Shown here: positions 31,798 to 42,633 of the stretch, piece after piece
Layout: each line of letters starts with the position of its first letter
Position numbering within the stretch: the stretch's first letter is position 1
NCBI GenBank assembly: GCA_039621445.1
Contig: CP154955.1
Location: forward strand, 30,511,471-30,575,470
Length of the DNA: 64,000 nucleotides
Reading direction: 5' to 3'
Origin: Euglena gracilis
Taxonomy: Eukaryota > Euglenida > Euglenophyceae > Euglenales
The notes under the pieces: model-generated
Database searches by the model: none
What the model was told of the DNA's origin: nothing
The model's input: only the letters and a program-made list of their open reading frames with translations
Translations under genes and position numbers: made by a program

Positions 31798-32332
31798 GTA
31801 CACATAGAACCCCTCCAACGGAATTACCACAAGTACGTCTTCAAGCAAATGATATTGCCTTTAATCAGCCATTGCTTAAGGGTTCACAGTCCCCCCCCCC
31901 CAGATGCTGGACTGCAGATGGTCAAATTTGGCTATTGGAAATCCGAGTGGACACCCCCCCCGGGGAGTTGTGCACTTCCAGGGCTGGCTAGCTTGAATTA
32001 AAGTGACCTGACTGGCTGAAAGCGAAAATTTTTGACCCCCCAAAAAGCCTATTTTCGCCATTTTTTTGGTGTTTTTTTGAACAAATTCAACCAAAAACCC
32101 ATTAAAAGCCTGAAAAACAGGCCATTGCTTAAAGTTTTGGGGCGGGTCCGGTTCGATGGGTATCCATTTTGCTAGACACTGGACAACAGGGACAAAAAAA
32201 AGCAAGCAGGAGGTCCGGGGTCTTCCTAAACGGTGAAAAAATTACCTCCGACGCTGTGCCCCGAGTTGGAAATGGTTTTTCCCGAAAAAGTGGCAGGGGT
32301 GATTTGGCATGCCTGTGTGTGTCGTTTTGCAG

Positions 32333-32439
32333 GAAGGCTCAGCTTCAACCAGCTTCTGGCAGCGCTTTTCCCCCTCATCCCGCCATGGTATTTGGCGTAT
32401 GCCACCCGGCACTGGAAGCATCCAGGCGACCTCGAGTGT
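32333..32439 (+). CDS. EF-hand-like exon, exit-helix half
   Basis: Acceptor 'gtgtcgttttgcag', start phase 1 (completing the Gly codon of 31676). It reads RLSFNQLLAALFPLIPPWYL then AYATRHWKHPGDLEC. A donor GTCCTC at 32440 restores phase 0. The join gives A-D-T-E-K-T-G-R-L-S-F-N-Q, close to a canonical 12-residue EF loop with position 12 not acidic. Confidence 0.65.
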
Positions 32440-33776
32440 GTCCTCTCATGCCTTCAAATTCAGTGCTGGCCCACATAAGCACACACCCACACATACAACG
32501 AGCATCAGAACGTGCGGTGCCATGGGCAGGTTTTGACTGGTGTGGCTCCAAGGCATCGCTTAAGCCAGAGGGATTCCCCAGGGCAGGCACTGATGATGAT
32601 GCTGGGCGATGTCGGGCGATGCTGGCGTTATTTTGTATATGTTGAAGAATTATCCCCATTCTTGGGTTAAATTGGCAACCATTTCCCACAAATCTGTAGT
32701 ATTACACCCATGTTTGCCATGTTGATCTTTTTTTTTTTGCTAATTTGGGGCAAGTTTGAGATGTTTTGGGCAAATACTGGACTAATTTTGGTTCAATATG
32801 AGTGTGTTTATGGCGCCGTTTTACGTTATTTGGGTGATTTTGGTCATTTTTCACAGTTTTTTGTGGGCATTATTTGACATTTTTTGGCTTTTTTTGGTTA
32901 TTTCAAGCCATCCTGCCAAAAATCAGAATTTCAGGAGAGATTTTTTCAAAATTTTCTCCTTCCGGCGTTTTGCGCCGGGGGGGGGGGGGTTATATTCGGG
33001 CGGGATTTCAAGGTCCTCAGGGGGTTATATTTTTGGGGGGTTACATTTGGGGGGTTTATATTTGGGGCGGTTTACAGGAGGTACACCACCGAGGGCTTCA
33101 AAGGCGATGCTGGGTGACGCTGGGCGATGCTGGGCCCAAGGGTATGGTTGGCGAGAGGTGCTTGCCCCTGGGGGGCCTCACCAGCAGCCGTTTTCCTGCC
33201 CTTGACCCCCTAACTACCATTTTTATCCCTGACCATCCGCCCAGAGAGAGGCCGGATGACAATGACATTTTAAGTACCAAAGTGGGCGAAAATGGATCTG
33301 GTTTGAGCTGCCAATTTTTCATTCATCGTTTTTTTTGTATGATTTCTTTATGTTTGTGTAATCTTATTTTCTGAAAGAAATTATGATTTATTTCTCCAGA
33401 TATGCCCCCCCCCCCCAACTGAGCCAGAACCAAAACGGGCAAAAGTGCGATTTTGGGCACTTTTTGGACAAAAATCTGTCATGCAAAAAATTCTCGGCAC
33501 AAATCACCGGAAGGAATTTTTTGGCTTTTTGGGGGGGTCCCAAGTACCCCCCCCCCCAGGGACCGTCCGGACCTGGCAGGTGGGGGGGTCCGGACTTGTT
33601 TATATCCATCCCAAGTCCTCCAGCCTCTGAGCTGACCCCCCGTTAAGTTCTTGAAGTCACAGTTAAGTTGTAGAAGAATCTCAGGGTCGAGACAGAAGGC
33701 ACCCTGGGGCTGGCAAGAAGCAGCGTGGTGAGCAAACCGTGTCATGCATGCCCAGGTGTCGGTTCTCACTCTGCAG
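32440..33776 (+). other. Intronic stretch with no recognised gene
   Basis: T-rich sequence with short 'gggcgatgctg' repeats (32600-32630, 33100-33135), a TTATATTT+G-run array (32970-33085) and a C run at 33404-33416. Confidence 0.4.
32970..33085 (+). repeat. TTATATTT + G-run array
   Basis: G runs of 6-11 follow 'gttatatt', 'gttacattt' or 'tttatattt' four or more times, starting next to CGGCGTTTTGCGCCG. The layout is that of the 20 kb and 40.6 kb arrays with a different A/T word. Confidence 0.55.
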
Positions 33777-33907
33777 GTTTTGCCATAGCTCCACCCTCGA
33801 TATCGTCCCGACTCAGCCCGCCCTCGATGCCGACGAGCTGACAGAGACCAACATGCTGTACCTGCCTCGGAAGGCACCACAGCACAAGCTGGCTGAACCC
33901 TGGCTAA
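33777..33907 (+). CDS. EF-hand-like exon
   Basis: Acceptor 'cactctgcag', donor CTAA|GTACTA, phases 2 to 1; the end matches the phase-1 start of 34113. It reads FCHSSTLDIVPTQPALDADE then LTETNMLYLPRKAPQHK. L-D-A-D-E-L-T-E-T-N-M-L has loop-like D1 and D3 but no central glycine. Confidence 0.5.
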
Positions 33908-34112
33908 GTACTAGCGGTGTCAGCGCAGGGCCACAAGTGAGGTTCTGGTGGCGTTGCTTTTGTCTGTGTCCCCAACAGAAATGTCAGAGTTGTCCGCCCT
34001 TGCTGTCTGCCACCTCAGACTGCGCATCGATATTTGTGCGGGGCGGTCTCCCTCGCACTGCTTCCCAAGTCTGATTTGCCGGGTCGTCCGGGGGGGTACC
34101 GTGCCTCCCGAG

Positions 34113-34186
34113 CTGCATTCGATGCTTTCCACGCCCTTGACACCGACGGCCTCGGAGAGCTATTGGAGCAGCAGCTGGTGGGGAAG
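34113..34186 (+). CDS. EF-hand-like exon with canonical-looking loop
   Basis: It reads (A)AFDAFHALDTDGLGELLEQQ then LVGK up to donor AAG|GTCGTG. D-T-D-G-L-G-E-L-L-E-Q-Q keeps D1, D3, G6 and a hydrophobic position 8; position 12 is Gln. Here the loop is not split by an intron. The acceptor (GAG at 34110-34112) is not a typical CAG, so the 5' border is approximate. Confidence 0.6.
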
Positions 34187-34244
34187 GTCGTGGCAGGTGT
34201 GCCTGGCGTGGGAGGTGCTGCTGTGTCAGAAACCTTAAACAGGT

Positions 34245-35562
34245 GCAGGGAGATATTCCGGTCCGGAATAAACCGGAATAAACCGGAATAGCGAAAACCG
34301 GAATAAACCGGAATAAACCGGAATAACCAGAATAAAAGTGCCAGCCAATGCCTTGAAAATTCTGCAAGACATGAAGGCAATGAAGGTGAAGTTTGATATA
34401 TTTTCAGGTTCAGAATCACAAGAGCAACAAAGAGCGCAAGTGTAGCAGAATTGGCTCTTGTTATTAGGAGCACACCTTCATTTTTGCCTATTTCTCCCCC
34501 TGGTTGAATGCAATTTTTTGTTTGGATTTTCTCCTCCTTGTGGGGCTGTGCTTAGTGAATGTTTCTTCCTGAGTTCTTTCCAAAGGGATATGAACCAGGA
34601 CAATATCAACGCCAATTTTTGGGGCAGGGATCCCATTAAGCAAAGCGAAACCATGAAACCGTGTTTGGGCCGATTTCGTGACGTAAGAAGCGTCAAACCT
34701 TCGCCCAAACACAGTTTTAGACCAAGAACAGTGTTGTGGGCCAAGGTTTTAGGGGCGAAGGCGCTGTGGTCCCCACCCCTGGGCTCCCCTTAACTCAGCC
34801 CAAACACAGTTCTTGTATTTTTATTGTGCCGTGTCGCAATACAACCCTTGAGTTTTTTATTACACATGAGCGTGCGCAATTCACAGATGCGCAAAAACAC
34901 ATGTTGACGCATATGTTTGTTATTATTGTGCAAGTGTGCAATGATCCCCCACATTTAGAATAACAAAACAAAACATAAAAAAAACATGATGCCAAAACGA
35001 AATGTTTTTTTTTGCGCCATGCGCAACTGCGCAATGGAGTTCCCTCGTTTGATTACCCGGCGCTTTGGGGTCGTGCACACTGGGCCCAGGGGGTAGGGAT
35101 ACAGTAATTCGGACTGTCCTGAACCTCAGGCCTCGGCTTTCGAAAAGCGCGTCAGCGCATTTTACACTTTCAAAGCTAAATGCTGTTAGACCGCCTAAGA
35201 CACTTGGCGGGACAAATTTCGGGAAGAAAAAGACAGCGGTGCCAGGGACCTGCCTCAAGAGAAAACCCCGAGCACCAATTTTCATCACCTTGTTTTTCAC
35301 GAAAAGGCCAGGGTCTGCTGTGGTGTGCAGACCCGCATCACCAAGTGACCATTTGGCTGGACAGGGCAACCAAGGAATGCATCCCTATTCCTGAAGCCCG
35401 AGTGAATCGGCCCAATTGCATTTCAAAAAAATCCTAAGTCCATTCAGACAGAAATTGACCGGAATAAACCGGAATAAATTCCGGAATAAACCAGAATAAC
35501 CCGGAATAAACCGGAATAAAACACCGGAATAAAATTTTCGGCCTACCGGAATATCTCCCTGC
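34245..35562. mobile_element. Element with 18-bp inverted ends and CCGGAATAAA arrays
   Basis: The left end GCAGGGAGATATTCCGGT is matched in inverse at 35545-35562. Just inside each end lie direct tandem copies of CCGGAATAAA (34262-34337, 35459-35535). The middle contains TCTTAG-family element E3, apparently nested. No ORF or target duplication was recognised. Confidence 0.55.
34870..35200. mobile_element. Right part of a TCTTAG-family element 'E3'
   Basis: It ends ...GTTAGACCGCCTAAGA at 35200, the complement of TCTTAGGCGGTCTAAC. It shares 'actgcgcaatggagt' and the following 'gctttggg(g/t)tc(g/c)tgcac' with E2 (10361-10400). Palindromes: 34880-34893 (partial, GA), 34924-34943 (AG), 35017-35037 (AC) and 35143-35163 about 40 bp from the end. 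No left end was found, so it is truncated or its border is degraded. Confidence 0.5.
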
Positions 35563-35789
35563 CCCTGCCAGCTTCAAACCGTCGTAAAGCCAATGAAATT
35601 GGGCTTCAAAATCGTTGATGTAGACTGGAAGGACAATGATCTTTTGGGCTTCTGGTCCGCCACAAATAAAAAAAATAAACAAATAATGTCTTGTACGAAT
35701 ACGGTGTGCCAAAAAGTTTTTACAACCCTCGAGTTGTGTGGGTGGGTATCAGACAATTTTTTAAGCACTATCCCCCCCCCCCCCCCGGG

Positions 35790-36050
35790 GGTGACTGACT
35801 GGTTTTTTCAGGGTGACTGACTGGTTTTGGGCCCGGACCCCCTGGGGTGGGCAAAAGTGGCTTGAGTGACCCCGGCGCCGAAGGCGCCGGGAAAATTTTT
35901 TTGGCCTAAAATGGCCTAAAGTGACTGGAAAGTGGCCGTTTTCCTGAGTGGCCGCCCCCCCCTGGGGGGGTAGTGACTGACTGGCTTCCCAAACAAAGTG
36001 ACTGATTGGTTTTTCAAAAAGTGGAGTGACCCCCCCGGGGGTCGGTAAAA
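35790..36050 (+). repeat. GACTGACTGG / GGCGCC hairpin repeat
   Basis: It has three GACTGACTGG words, the perfect hairpin CGGCGCCGAAGGCGCCG at 35873-35889, and C/G palindromes. It is the most complete copy outside the 4 kb array. Confidence 0.6.
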
Positions 36051-36387
36051 AATTGTATGGTGGGTATTCAAGCACATCCCCAACAGCTTTTTCCCTCTTC
36101 CCATTGTGTACCTAGACAGCACCCAAGCCAGCTCTGCCACAGCGCTACGTGCAAACCTGATTTAACACCTTACACTAACCGAACCCCATCCCGAGGAAGG
36201 GATAGTCCAATATTGGTGTGGATGGCTTTTAGTACCATTTTTTGGCAACCTTAGCAACAATTAGCAAACCTTGTCAAGGCTCGCTGTAGCGGCATTGATT
36301 CGGTTTATTTGATTATTCCTGAGCGACAATCAATCCGATTTCTGGTGGCGGGTGGGAAGGAGGACGTGGACCCTCCCCTTACCTCAG

Positions 36388-36474
36388 GAACACTGTGTCG
36401 TTGCCACCCTCCGTGTTATTTTTCCAGAACTCTGCCCGAGGGTTTCCATTGAATTAACATTGACACACTACCAG
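36388..36474 (+). CDS. EF-hand-like exon, exit-helix half
   Basis: Acceptor 'ccccttacctcag', donor CAG|GTCATT, phase 0 to 0, 29 codons. It reads EHCVVATLRVIFPELCPRVS then IELTLTHYQ. L-R-V-I-F-P matches L-R-R-L-F-P of 36591, and L-T-H-Y-Q matches L-C-Q-T-Y. The phase does not fit the next exon (phase 1), so a small loop exon may lie at 36475-36590. Confidence 0.5.
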
Positions 36475-36590
36475 GTCATTGACATGCCTCCCCCCTCCGT
36501 GTCAACAACGCATTCCCTGAAGATTGGTGTGTCTTGGACAGGGGGGGGAACCACCACCATCCGTCGATCACGTCGATCATTCTGTCGCAG

Positions 36591-36736
36591 GGCGCACCAT
36601 CACCCCGCTGCTCTTCCGCCGCATGGACACCGACCGCTCCGGCGCCGTGACCTTCTACAAGCTGCTCCGCCGCCTCTTCCCCCGCCTGTCCTGGCTCAAC
36701 CTTGCCCGGTTGTGCCAGACTTACATCACCGCCAAA
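36591..36736 (+). CDS. EF-hand exon with canonical loop
   Basis: Acceptor 'cattctgtcgcag', donor AAA|GTGTGT, phases 1 to 0. It opens with the tail of one loop and its exit helix (RTITPLLFRRM), then a full loop D-T-D-R-S-G-A-V-T-F-Y-K with D1, D3, S5, G6 and V8 as in calcium-binding EF-hands; position 12 is Lys. The exit helix LLRRLFPRLSWLNLARLCQT completes the unit. This is the clearest EF-hand in the window and anchors the family. Confidence 0.75.
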
Positions 36737-36927
36737 GTGTGTCATTGTGTGTGGCCACGCTGTGTTGGGCTGGATGGGCTTGATTAGGGATTATTCCCCT
36801 GTGGGGAAGCATCATTTCTCCTCATTATCTTTTTATTGTCCATTTGTGTGTGCATCTGCGTGTGCGTGTGTTTCTGTGGCCTGTTGGGTGTGCGTCAGTA
36901 TTTACCATATCTTGTTCTACACACAAG

Positions 36928-36980
36928 GAGAAGATGTTTGATGGCATCAACCATCAAGCATTTGATCGTCGTTGGGTTTG
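36928..36980 (+). CDS. Degenerate EF-hand-like exon
   Basis: Acceptor 'gttctacacacaag' after a 191-bp intron, phase 0, reading EKMFDGINHQAFDRRWVW. M-F-D-G-I-N-H-Q resembles the entry of a loop. Several GT dinucleotides (36976, 36981) could be the donor, so the end is approximate. Confidence 0.45.
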
Positions 36981-37144
36981 GTGGTGTGTGAAGGAAGCGG
37001 GAAAATGTGGTGGGGTTTGTGAATTTTGAGGGTTTTGAGAATTGGTTGTGTTGATCATTGGAGGTTGAAGTCCGTTCCAAGGCTTCCCGCACAACCAAGC
37101 ACCCATGAAGTGTGGGCGTGAAGAGTGTGACTGGGCGTGACTGG

Positions 37145-37800
37145 CTATTTTTGGCCACCTTTGGCACCTTTTGGAACCTTTTGGCGACTTCTGGCTTTGG
37201 GGCCACTTCTGGTTGTTTTTTAACAACTTTTTGACCATTTTTGCCCCTTTTTGCTTACAATTGTCAATTTTTTGATTTTCTTTGCCACTCTTTGCTACTT
37301 TTGATTGTTTTCGTCCATTTTTGCCACTTTTTGTCTATTTCTGCTCAGTCTTGATTTTTTTGGCTGCTTTTGTACATTTTTAGGCAAGTTTTTTAATCAT
37401 TTTTGGCAATTTTTTGAACATTTTTTTGCTGTTTTTAAAAAAGTTGCAGTAAAAGTGGACAAAAGTGGGCAAAAGTTGGCAAAAGCGGTCAAAAGCAGAA
37501 AAAAAAATTGCAACCGGTCAAACGCAGCAAAAGTGGCCAAAAGTGGCTCAGCAGTGGCCAAGAGCCGACAACAAACAAACAAATAAACAAATTGGCTTAA
37601 ACGTGGGCAAAGGTGGGCAAAAAAATGGTCAACATTACCAACAGTGGGCGAAAGTGGGCAAAGACAGTCAAAAAGAGGCAAAAAGCTTCCAAGATGGCCA
37701 AAAATGGCCTAAAAGTGGCCAGAGAGTAGCAGAAGCAGTCAAGTGGGCAAAAGGTTGGCCAAAAGTCGGCATGAAGGTCAACACGGCCAAAAATGGTACC
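37145..37800. repeat. Low-complexity region with a strand switch
   Basis: 37145-37435 is T-rich with recurring 'ttttggccac(c/t)ttttg'. 37440-37800 is A-rich with recurring 'aaaagtgggcaaaag'. The second half is roughly the complement of the first, with the switch at 'tttttaaaaaagttg' (37433-37447). It would fold into a long imperfect hairpin in RNA. Confidence 0.6.
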
Positions 37801-38199
37801 CTGGCCAGTTCAGATAGCACGTCAGCACCAGTAGCAATCGTCGTCACAGCGGGTGTGCGCTTCCCACGTGTTTGACATCCGAGAGGCACCAATGTCAACC
37901 CTCGGCCCTCTTCACATCACTCAGTATGGAACATGTATACCTACCCCCCCCCCTAACCCTGGGAAACTGTCATGTCCAAGAACCTGGCCCAAAAGCAGCC
38001 CAAACTTACCAAAATGCAACCAAAAGCAAATTTGGCCAAAACGGCCAGCAGCAGATGGAAGGGGGAAAAATGGCCAAAGAATTTTCTATGAAGTCGAGGT
38101 GGCTGGGATTTCTGTTGGCGTGACTGGGCGTGACTGGGTGATTCATTGTGTCTCGGTGACCATAGGCACCCTCTCTCTCTCTCCCTCTCCCCCCTCAAG

Positions 38200-38293
38200 G
38201 AGCTCAGGCTACTTTGTGAAGAGTTCAGACAGATCTCCACAGAAGGAGTTTTGAGCTTGCCGAAGCTACACAGCTTTCCTTCGTTTATCCACG
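38200..38293 (+). CDS. EF-hand-like exon, loop half
   Basis: Acceptor 'ctctcccccctcaag' with a strong CT tract, donor CACG|GTGCGT, phases 0 to 1. It reads ELRLLCEEFRQISTEGVLSL then PKLHSFPSFIHG. E-E-F-R-Q-I-S-T-E-G-V-L-S-L is EF-like with poor ligands. The end phase matches the next exon at 38896. Confidence 0.6.
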
Positions 38294-38895
38294 GTGCGTT
38301 GCAGTCACTGTATGGCTCGCTTTTTGTTTTGGTTTTTTGATCTCTATTACAAGGATTTGGCGTTATTCGCCTGAAGGATTGTTCGTTTGCTTTTCTGCAC
38401 AGATAAATGGCTCGGCAAGGTTTTTGTCCCTGAGCACGGTGAATGTTACCAAGCAAGCATTTTTGATGATGCCTGGCGATGCAGGGCGATGTGGGAACTT
38501 CGGAGGCCAAAGGTGGGGTTCCGAGGTAGGGCGGTGCAGGGCGCTACAGGGAGATGCAGGCATATTTTTTTTAAAGTCATTGTTCAAAATTTCAGTTGGT
38601 TTGGCCGCTTCGGCCATTTCTGTCTATGTTGTCCAGGTTTCCCCATTTTTTGATAATTTTTGACACATTTGGAGGTTGAAAATGGGCAAATGGCCAATTT
38701 GGCGCAGTATTTCTCTAAGAAACGAATGGCCCATCTGGCCCGGGGTGCTTTTCTAGACGCAAATGGCCAATCTGGGAGGCAGATAATCTGAGGGGGGGGT
38801 GGGGGTTCACAAAAACTCTGATGTGACAGCTGCCAGCGCTAGGTGGTGTTCTGGAGGTGGGGTGACAGGTCCACCCCTTTGCTTTCTTTTTGAAG

Positions 38896-39083
38896 TTTTG
38901 CGGCACGTTGTAGAATTTTTGAAACCTTGTTACAAAAGCAGTAGAAGTTCACATACAACGTATACAACGGATTGTTGGAGAATTCTGCCACTTGTGGTTG
39001 ATGACAGTGATACAGAACACAGAAGGATTTGCCACCAGTTGCTCATTGAGTTCCGTGGCAAGTTGTTTGTCGAAATGATGTCA
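38896..39083 (+). CDS. Candidate EF-hand-like exon
   Basis: Acceptor 'gctttctttttgaag', donor TCA|GTGTGC, phases 1 to 0. It reads LRHVVEFLKPCYKSSRSSHT, a spacer, then VVDDSDTEHRRICHQLLIEF. D-D-S-D-T-E-H-R-R-I gives three acidic or hydroxyl positions and a hydrophobic, but no glycine. Its codons are AT-richer than those of the neighbours. The donor lies at the edge of a TGCGCA palindrome. Confidence 0.45.
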
Positions 39084-39257
39084 GTGTGCGCAAATGTGCA
39101 AATAGACGATGTGCATAATTGCCCACGCCAACCACTTTAGAATTAAACATGTGAGAAACACATCCATTTGAGCTTGCACATATGGTCTTTTTCGCAGTTT
39201 CGCAGTCGCACAAAAGGTTGGTGTGCGCATTTGCGCATACCGTCTATTTGCACACAT
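39084..39257. repeat. TGCGCA-NN-TGCGCA palindromes, inverted pair
   Basis: 39084-39102 (centre AA) and 39221-39240 (centre TT). The flanking words 'gtgcaaatagacg' and 'cgtctatttgcacac' make the two sites inverted copies, like subterminal repeats of a small unrecognised element. Confidence 0.5.
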
Positions 39258-39913
39258 CCACCACCAATTCTCACAAGTTGAAGGTTCAGGGCATCGTAAC
39301 AGGCTTAGGCACACCTCACCAAAACTTTCCATTACCATCCCATGTTCATGAGGCTGTTTGGAAGGTTCCCAAGCACCTGCTGGGTGTCATATGCCCCGTG
39401 TTTCGCAGTGGCACCCCAAAATCCCAAGTCCTTGCTTTCATCTCTGCGTCCCAGGGCACCGCATCCCATCCTGCTTTCATTGGTTTTTTTAGTGGTCAAT
39501 TATTGTCATTTTCAAAAAAAATGTCCACATTGGGGCAAATGAATAAAACAGCTTAAGCACGACATCTGCCTCAGAAGCAACCCGAAGAAGCGACCAAAAA
39601 TAAAGTGGCCAAAAGCAGCCAGAAGCAGTCATTTCTGGCTGCTTGTTGTTTATGGTCGCTTTCAGCTGTTTTGTATTGCTTTTGACCAAAGTCACGTGCT
39701 TGCTCACAAGCAAGTGCGGCTTTTCACGTACCCCCTGACATTTTTATTTTGCCATTTTGTCATGTTTTGACCCAACACTGTGACAGTCCCAAAACTGAAC
39801 TAGCTCTTTGCCTCATTCTTCCAGTTGTGATTCCGAAGAGAAGGTTTTGGTTGGCTCTGTGTCGCGTGTGTGGATTTTCAGTCTTCGGTCCCTCCCACAG
39901 CCGTCTCCCGCAG

Positions 39914-40014
39914 GGGTAGACCTCCAGCGGCTGGACTTCCACAACGCGTGTGGCGGCGGCCCGGTGCGGTTCCCGGACTTCTTGCAGGTGCTTTTCCCGG
40001 CCGTGGTCAGCGCT
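39914..40014 (+). CDS. EF-hand-like exon, exit-helix half
   Basis: Acceptor 'gccgtctcccgcag', donor GCT|GTACGG, phases 1 to 0. It reads VDLQRLDFHNACGGGPVRFP then DFLQVLFPAVVSA. N-A-C-G-G-G-P-V-R-F-P-D-F is a degenerate loop that keeps the glycine and hydrophobic positions; L-F-P is present. The donor sequence GTACGGGAATCCCCGA is identical to that of the coiled-coil exon at 6290. Confidence 0.65.
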
Positions 40015-40293
40015 GTACGGGAATCCCCGAAACCTGATGGGCGTTAGGTGGTGGTGGGGAGGTCCACCCCCCTCCCACCCCCCTGGTTGGTGAGTAGGGT
40101 TCCACCCCCCCCAGGCTTTCCCAAATTTCCGGGGGCACCGATTTTTTCTGTCAGAATTTTCTTTTGGCACCTTCGGCGCCGAATGAGTTTTTTTTTGCAG
40201 GCGGTGAGGCGTGATGGGGGTTGACAACCCCCCCCCACCTCCTGGGTGGTTGGGTGGGGGTCGACCCCCCACACACCAGGTCTTCCCGTGCAG

Positions 40294-40351
40294 CCCTGGC
40301 CGTGGACCCGAAGGAGGTCTACCGCGTCACATGCCCCGAGATCCCGGAGCG
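40294..40351 (+). CDS. Candidate short exon
   Basis: Acceptor 'ggtcttcccgtgcag', donor GCG|GTACGT. The most protein-like frame reads LAVDPKEVYRVTCPEIPE (phases 1 to 2). The preceding exon ends in phase 0, which would force an Arg/Ser-rich frame. I keep the exon but not the frame. Confidence 0.4.
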
Positions 40352-40476
40352 GTACGTGCCGCATGCGTTACATTTGGGTACCAAATGTCTAGCAGCGCCC
40401 TAAGTCTTGGGCAGAATACCACCCAAAACTAGAGTTGTTTATGGTTGTTCAAGCTAAAATTTGATCCAAATTTACA

Positions 40477-41248
40477 TGGCAGCCTCCCACTAAATGACCT
40501 CCCCGGGGGGGGGCAGATAGTGGGATCAGGGGGTTCAAATTTATTTGTGTTAACGATGGAGTAGGATTGGGGCTACGATTTCGGCCTAACTGTAGGCCTA
40601 ACTTGTACACCCCCCCCACTTATAAACCCCCCGGTGTTAGTAGGATCCGGTTTGGTTGGTCAGCCGAAAGGGGGGTTTATAAGTGGGGGGGGGGTCAGGG
40701 TTTGATATAAGGAGGGCGTACGGGGTTTAGTTGGGGGGGGTGTCCCCCCCACTCCCTCCCTCCTGGCCCGCAGGGGGGGGGGTCCGGACCAAACCCTGGG
40801 GGGGGTTATAAGTCCCGGAATTGTTGGTGAAAATCCGAACCCCCCAAATGACCCCGAAACCCCCCAAATTGGCAATTTTTGGCAAATTTGGTCAAAAAAT
40901 AGCATTTTTGATGATGGTCGATCTCAAAAAAAGTGCCAAAAAAATCAGTTTTTGGGTGGTTTGCGGCCGAAAAATTCGTCCCCGGCAGTTTTCATTTTTC
41001 CCGGGGGGGTATAAGTCCCGGTTTGGTTAGTTGGCCCGAGGGGGGGGGTTATAAGTGGGGGGGTTTTAAGTGGGGGGGGGGGGTTGTGAGTGGGGGGTTT
41101 TACGCCTATCACTAATGTATAAGTTAGTTATAAGTTAGGCCTGACCCTAACTCCGAACCCTAACCCTATTACATCAATAACACAAAAAAATTTTGAACCC
41201 CCTGATCCCACTATCCGCCCCCGGGGGGCGTTTAGTGGGAGACTGCCA
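40477..41248. mobile_element. 772-bp element with inverted ends of about 110 bp
   Basis: The left end is TGGCAGCCTCCCACTAAATG, and the complement of the right end is TGGCAGTCTCCCACTAAACG. Similarity continues through 'tagtgggatcagggggttcaaa' to 'gcctaac'. The flanks TTTACA (left) and CTTACA (right) could be a target duplication with one change. The interior has TTATAAGT + G-run modules and no ORF. Confidence 0.65.
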
Positions 41249-42530
41249 CTTACATATCGCAAGATGATATGAATCAGCGGCACTGTTTGGAGATATTTGA
41301 AAACCCGACGTGAGATCGCCCCGTTATTTTACAATAAATAAGCACGCTTTAAGGAATTAGAGTCTTATGTTAAAGAAGGGTGCAAGTGATCATCAACCCC
41401 TCCCCACACGGACAGGTGGGAAGCCTGTCGGTGTCCAAGTAGATGGAGCTGTGGAGGGGTCCGGAAGCCCCCCCCCCCTGGACGTTGGCAGGGGGTGTCC
41501 GGACCCCCACCACCCTCCTCCTTGGCAGGTTCCAAAATAGTGAAAGTTTTTCTTTCCACGCTTCCCAAAAATGAACCAAAAAAGCCTTTTTTCCCTCCTT
41601 CCTGGGCATATTGCATATTTTTGGATGTTTTGGTGTTTTCCACAATGGTGTTCAAATAACAAATGAGCGATTTTGGATTTTATTTATGTTCAAAGAAAAA
41701 TCAGGGTTTTTCCACTTATTTTGTCCTGGTATCCGATTATTTGCCGGTCCATAAAAAGCGAAAGTTCCCCCCATTTCTGTGTTGGGGGGTGGACCTACCC
41801 CCCCCCCCACCCCTTGATTCTTCCCATACATCCCTGCCACCCAATAATAAATCGCCGAAATTTGTGATTTGGGCATCCGAAACCATTCCTTTTTTTTCGG
41901 CAAAAGAAGGTTGGGAACCCCCACAGGCTTTCATCCGTGTTTTTTTTTTGGACAGCCTTTTCAGCACCGCCATTCAAAAAGGGCTGAATATTTGGTTGTT
42001 CGGGGTCAAATTTGGAGTGTGAAGAATATCCCTCAAGGATGCACACTCCAGATGATCCTCACCCTTTGGTAGATAATTATTCACCAAATGCTTAATTTTT
42101 TGCATCCTCAAAGTGATCCTCATTTTTTTTTCGAATTTTATAATTGCCATGTTTAGATTCTTAGATATTGAATATGATGCACTTTGTAACACATTCATGG
42201 GGCTGATTCAAGCTGCTGAAGCGAGTGAAAGGAATTCATCTCCAGCCGAAGACGCATGACAATAATTCAGTCAAATGGCAGCCCAACAGCTCCAGCTGAA
42301 CCGAACGGCAGCAATTTCATATTTGAATTCTTTGATTATTTGGCTGATGTCCAAAAATCGGCAAAGCGCCTTTTTAATTTGGTTTTTCTTGTGGGGTGGG
42401 CATTTTTCACATTTCATCTTTTGTGTGTTTTGTGTGTGTTATTGGAGTGCAGTGCTCAAAAAAAGGCCTTTTGGCCTGGTGGCGTTTGAGCATCCCCAGC
42501 GCCGAGGTTTTGATGACCCACCCATCCCAG
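41249..42530 (+). other. Intronic stretch with no recognised gene
   Basis: AT-rich with C runs (41468-41478, 41799-41808). Several short ORFs on both strands show no family resemblance. Confidence 0.4.
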
Positions 42531-42633
42531 GGAGTATTTCCGGCTGAAGCACGCGTTTGAGGCTTTGGACACAAAGAAGGTTGGCCCCAGGCTGCGTCGT
42601 GCCACTCGGTTTGCACCCGCCAATTTCTGCCAG
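42531..42633 (+). CDS. EF-hand-like exon
   Basis: Acceptor 'gacccacccatcccag', donor CAG|GTCGAA, phases 2 to 0. It reads EYFRLKHAFEALDTKKVGPR then LRRATRFAPANFCQ. A-F-E-A-L-D-T-K-K-V-G-P-R-L has EF spacing (D1, K3, glycine at 6), and F-A-P replaces LFP. This exon is not obvious from long ORFs; it was found from the repeat pattern. Confidence 0.55.

Noticed and set aside
39182-39556. 124-codon + strand ORF following the palindromes
   Set aside because: No similarity to the exon family, no splice context, ordinary composition for this intron.
41140-41175. Telomere-type CCCTAA repeats
   Set aside because: Only two or three imperfect units inside the inverted arm of the 772-bp element; similar words at 16205 and 23870 also lie inside a dispersed repeat.
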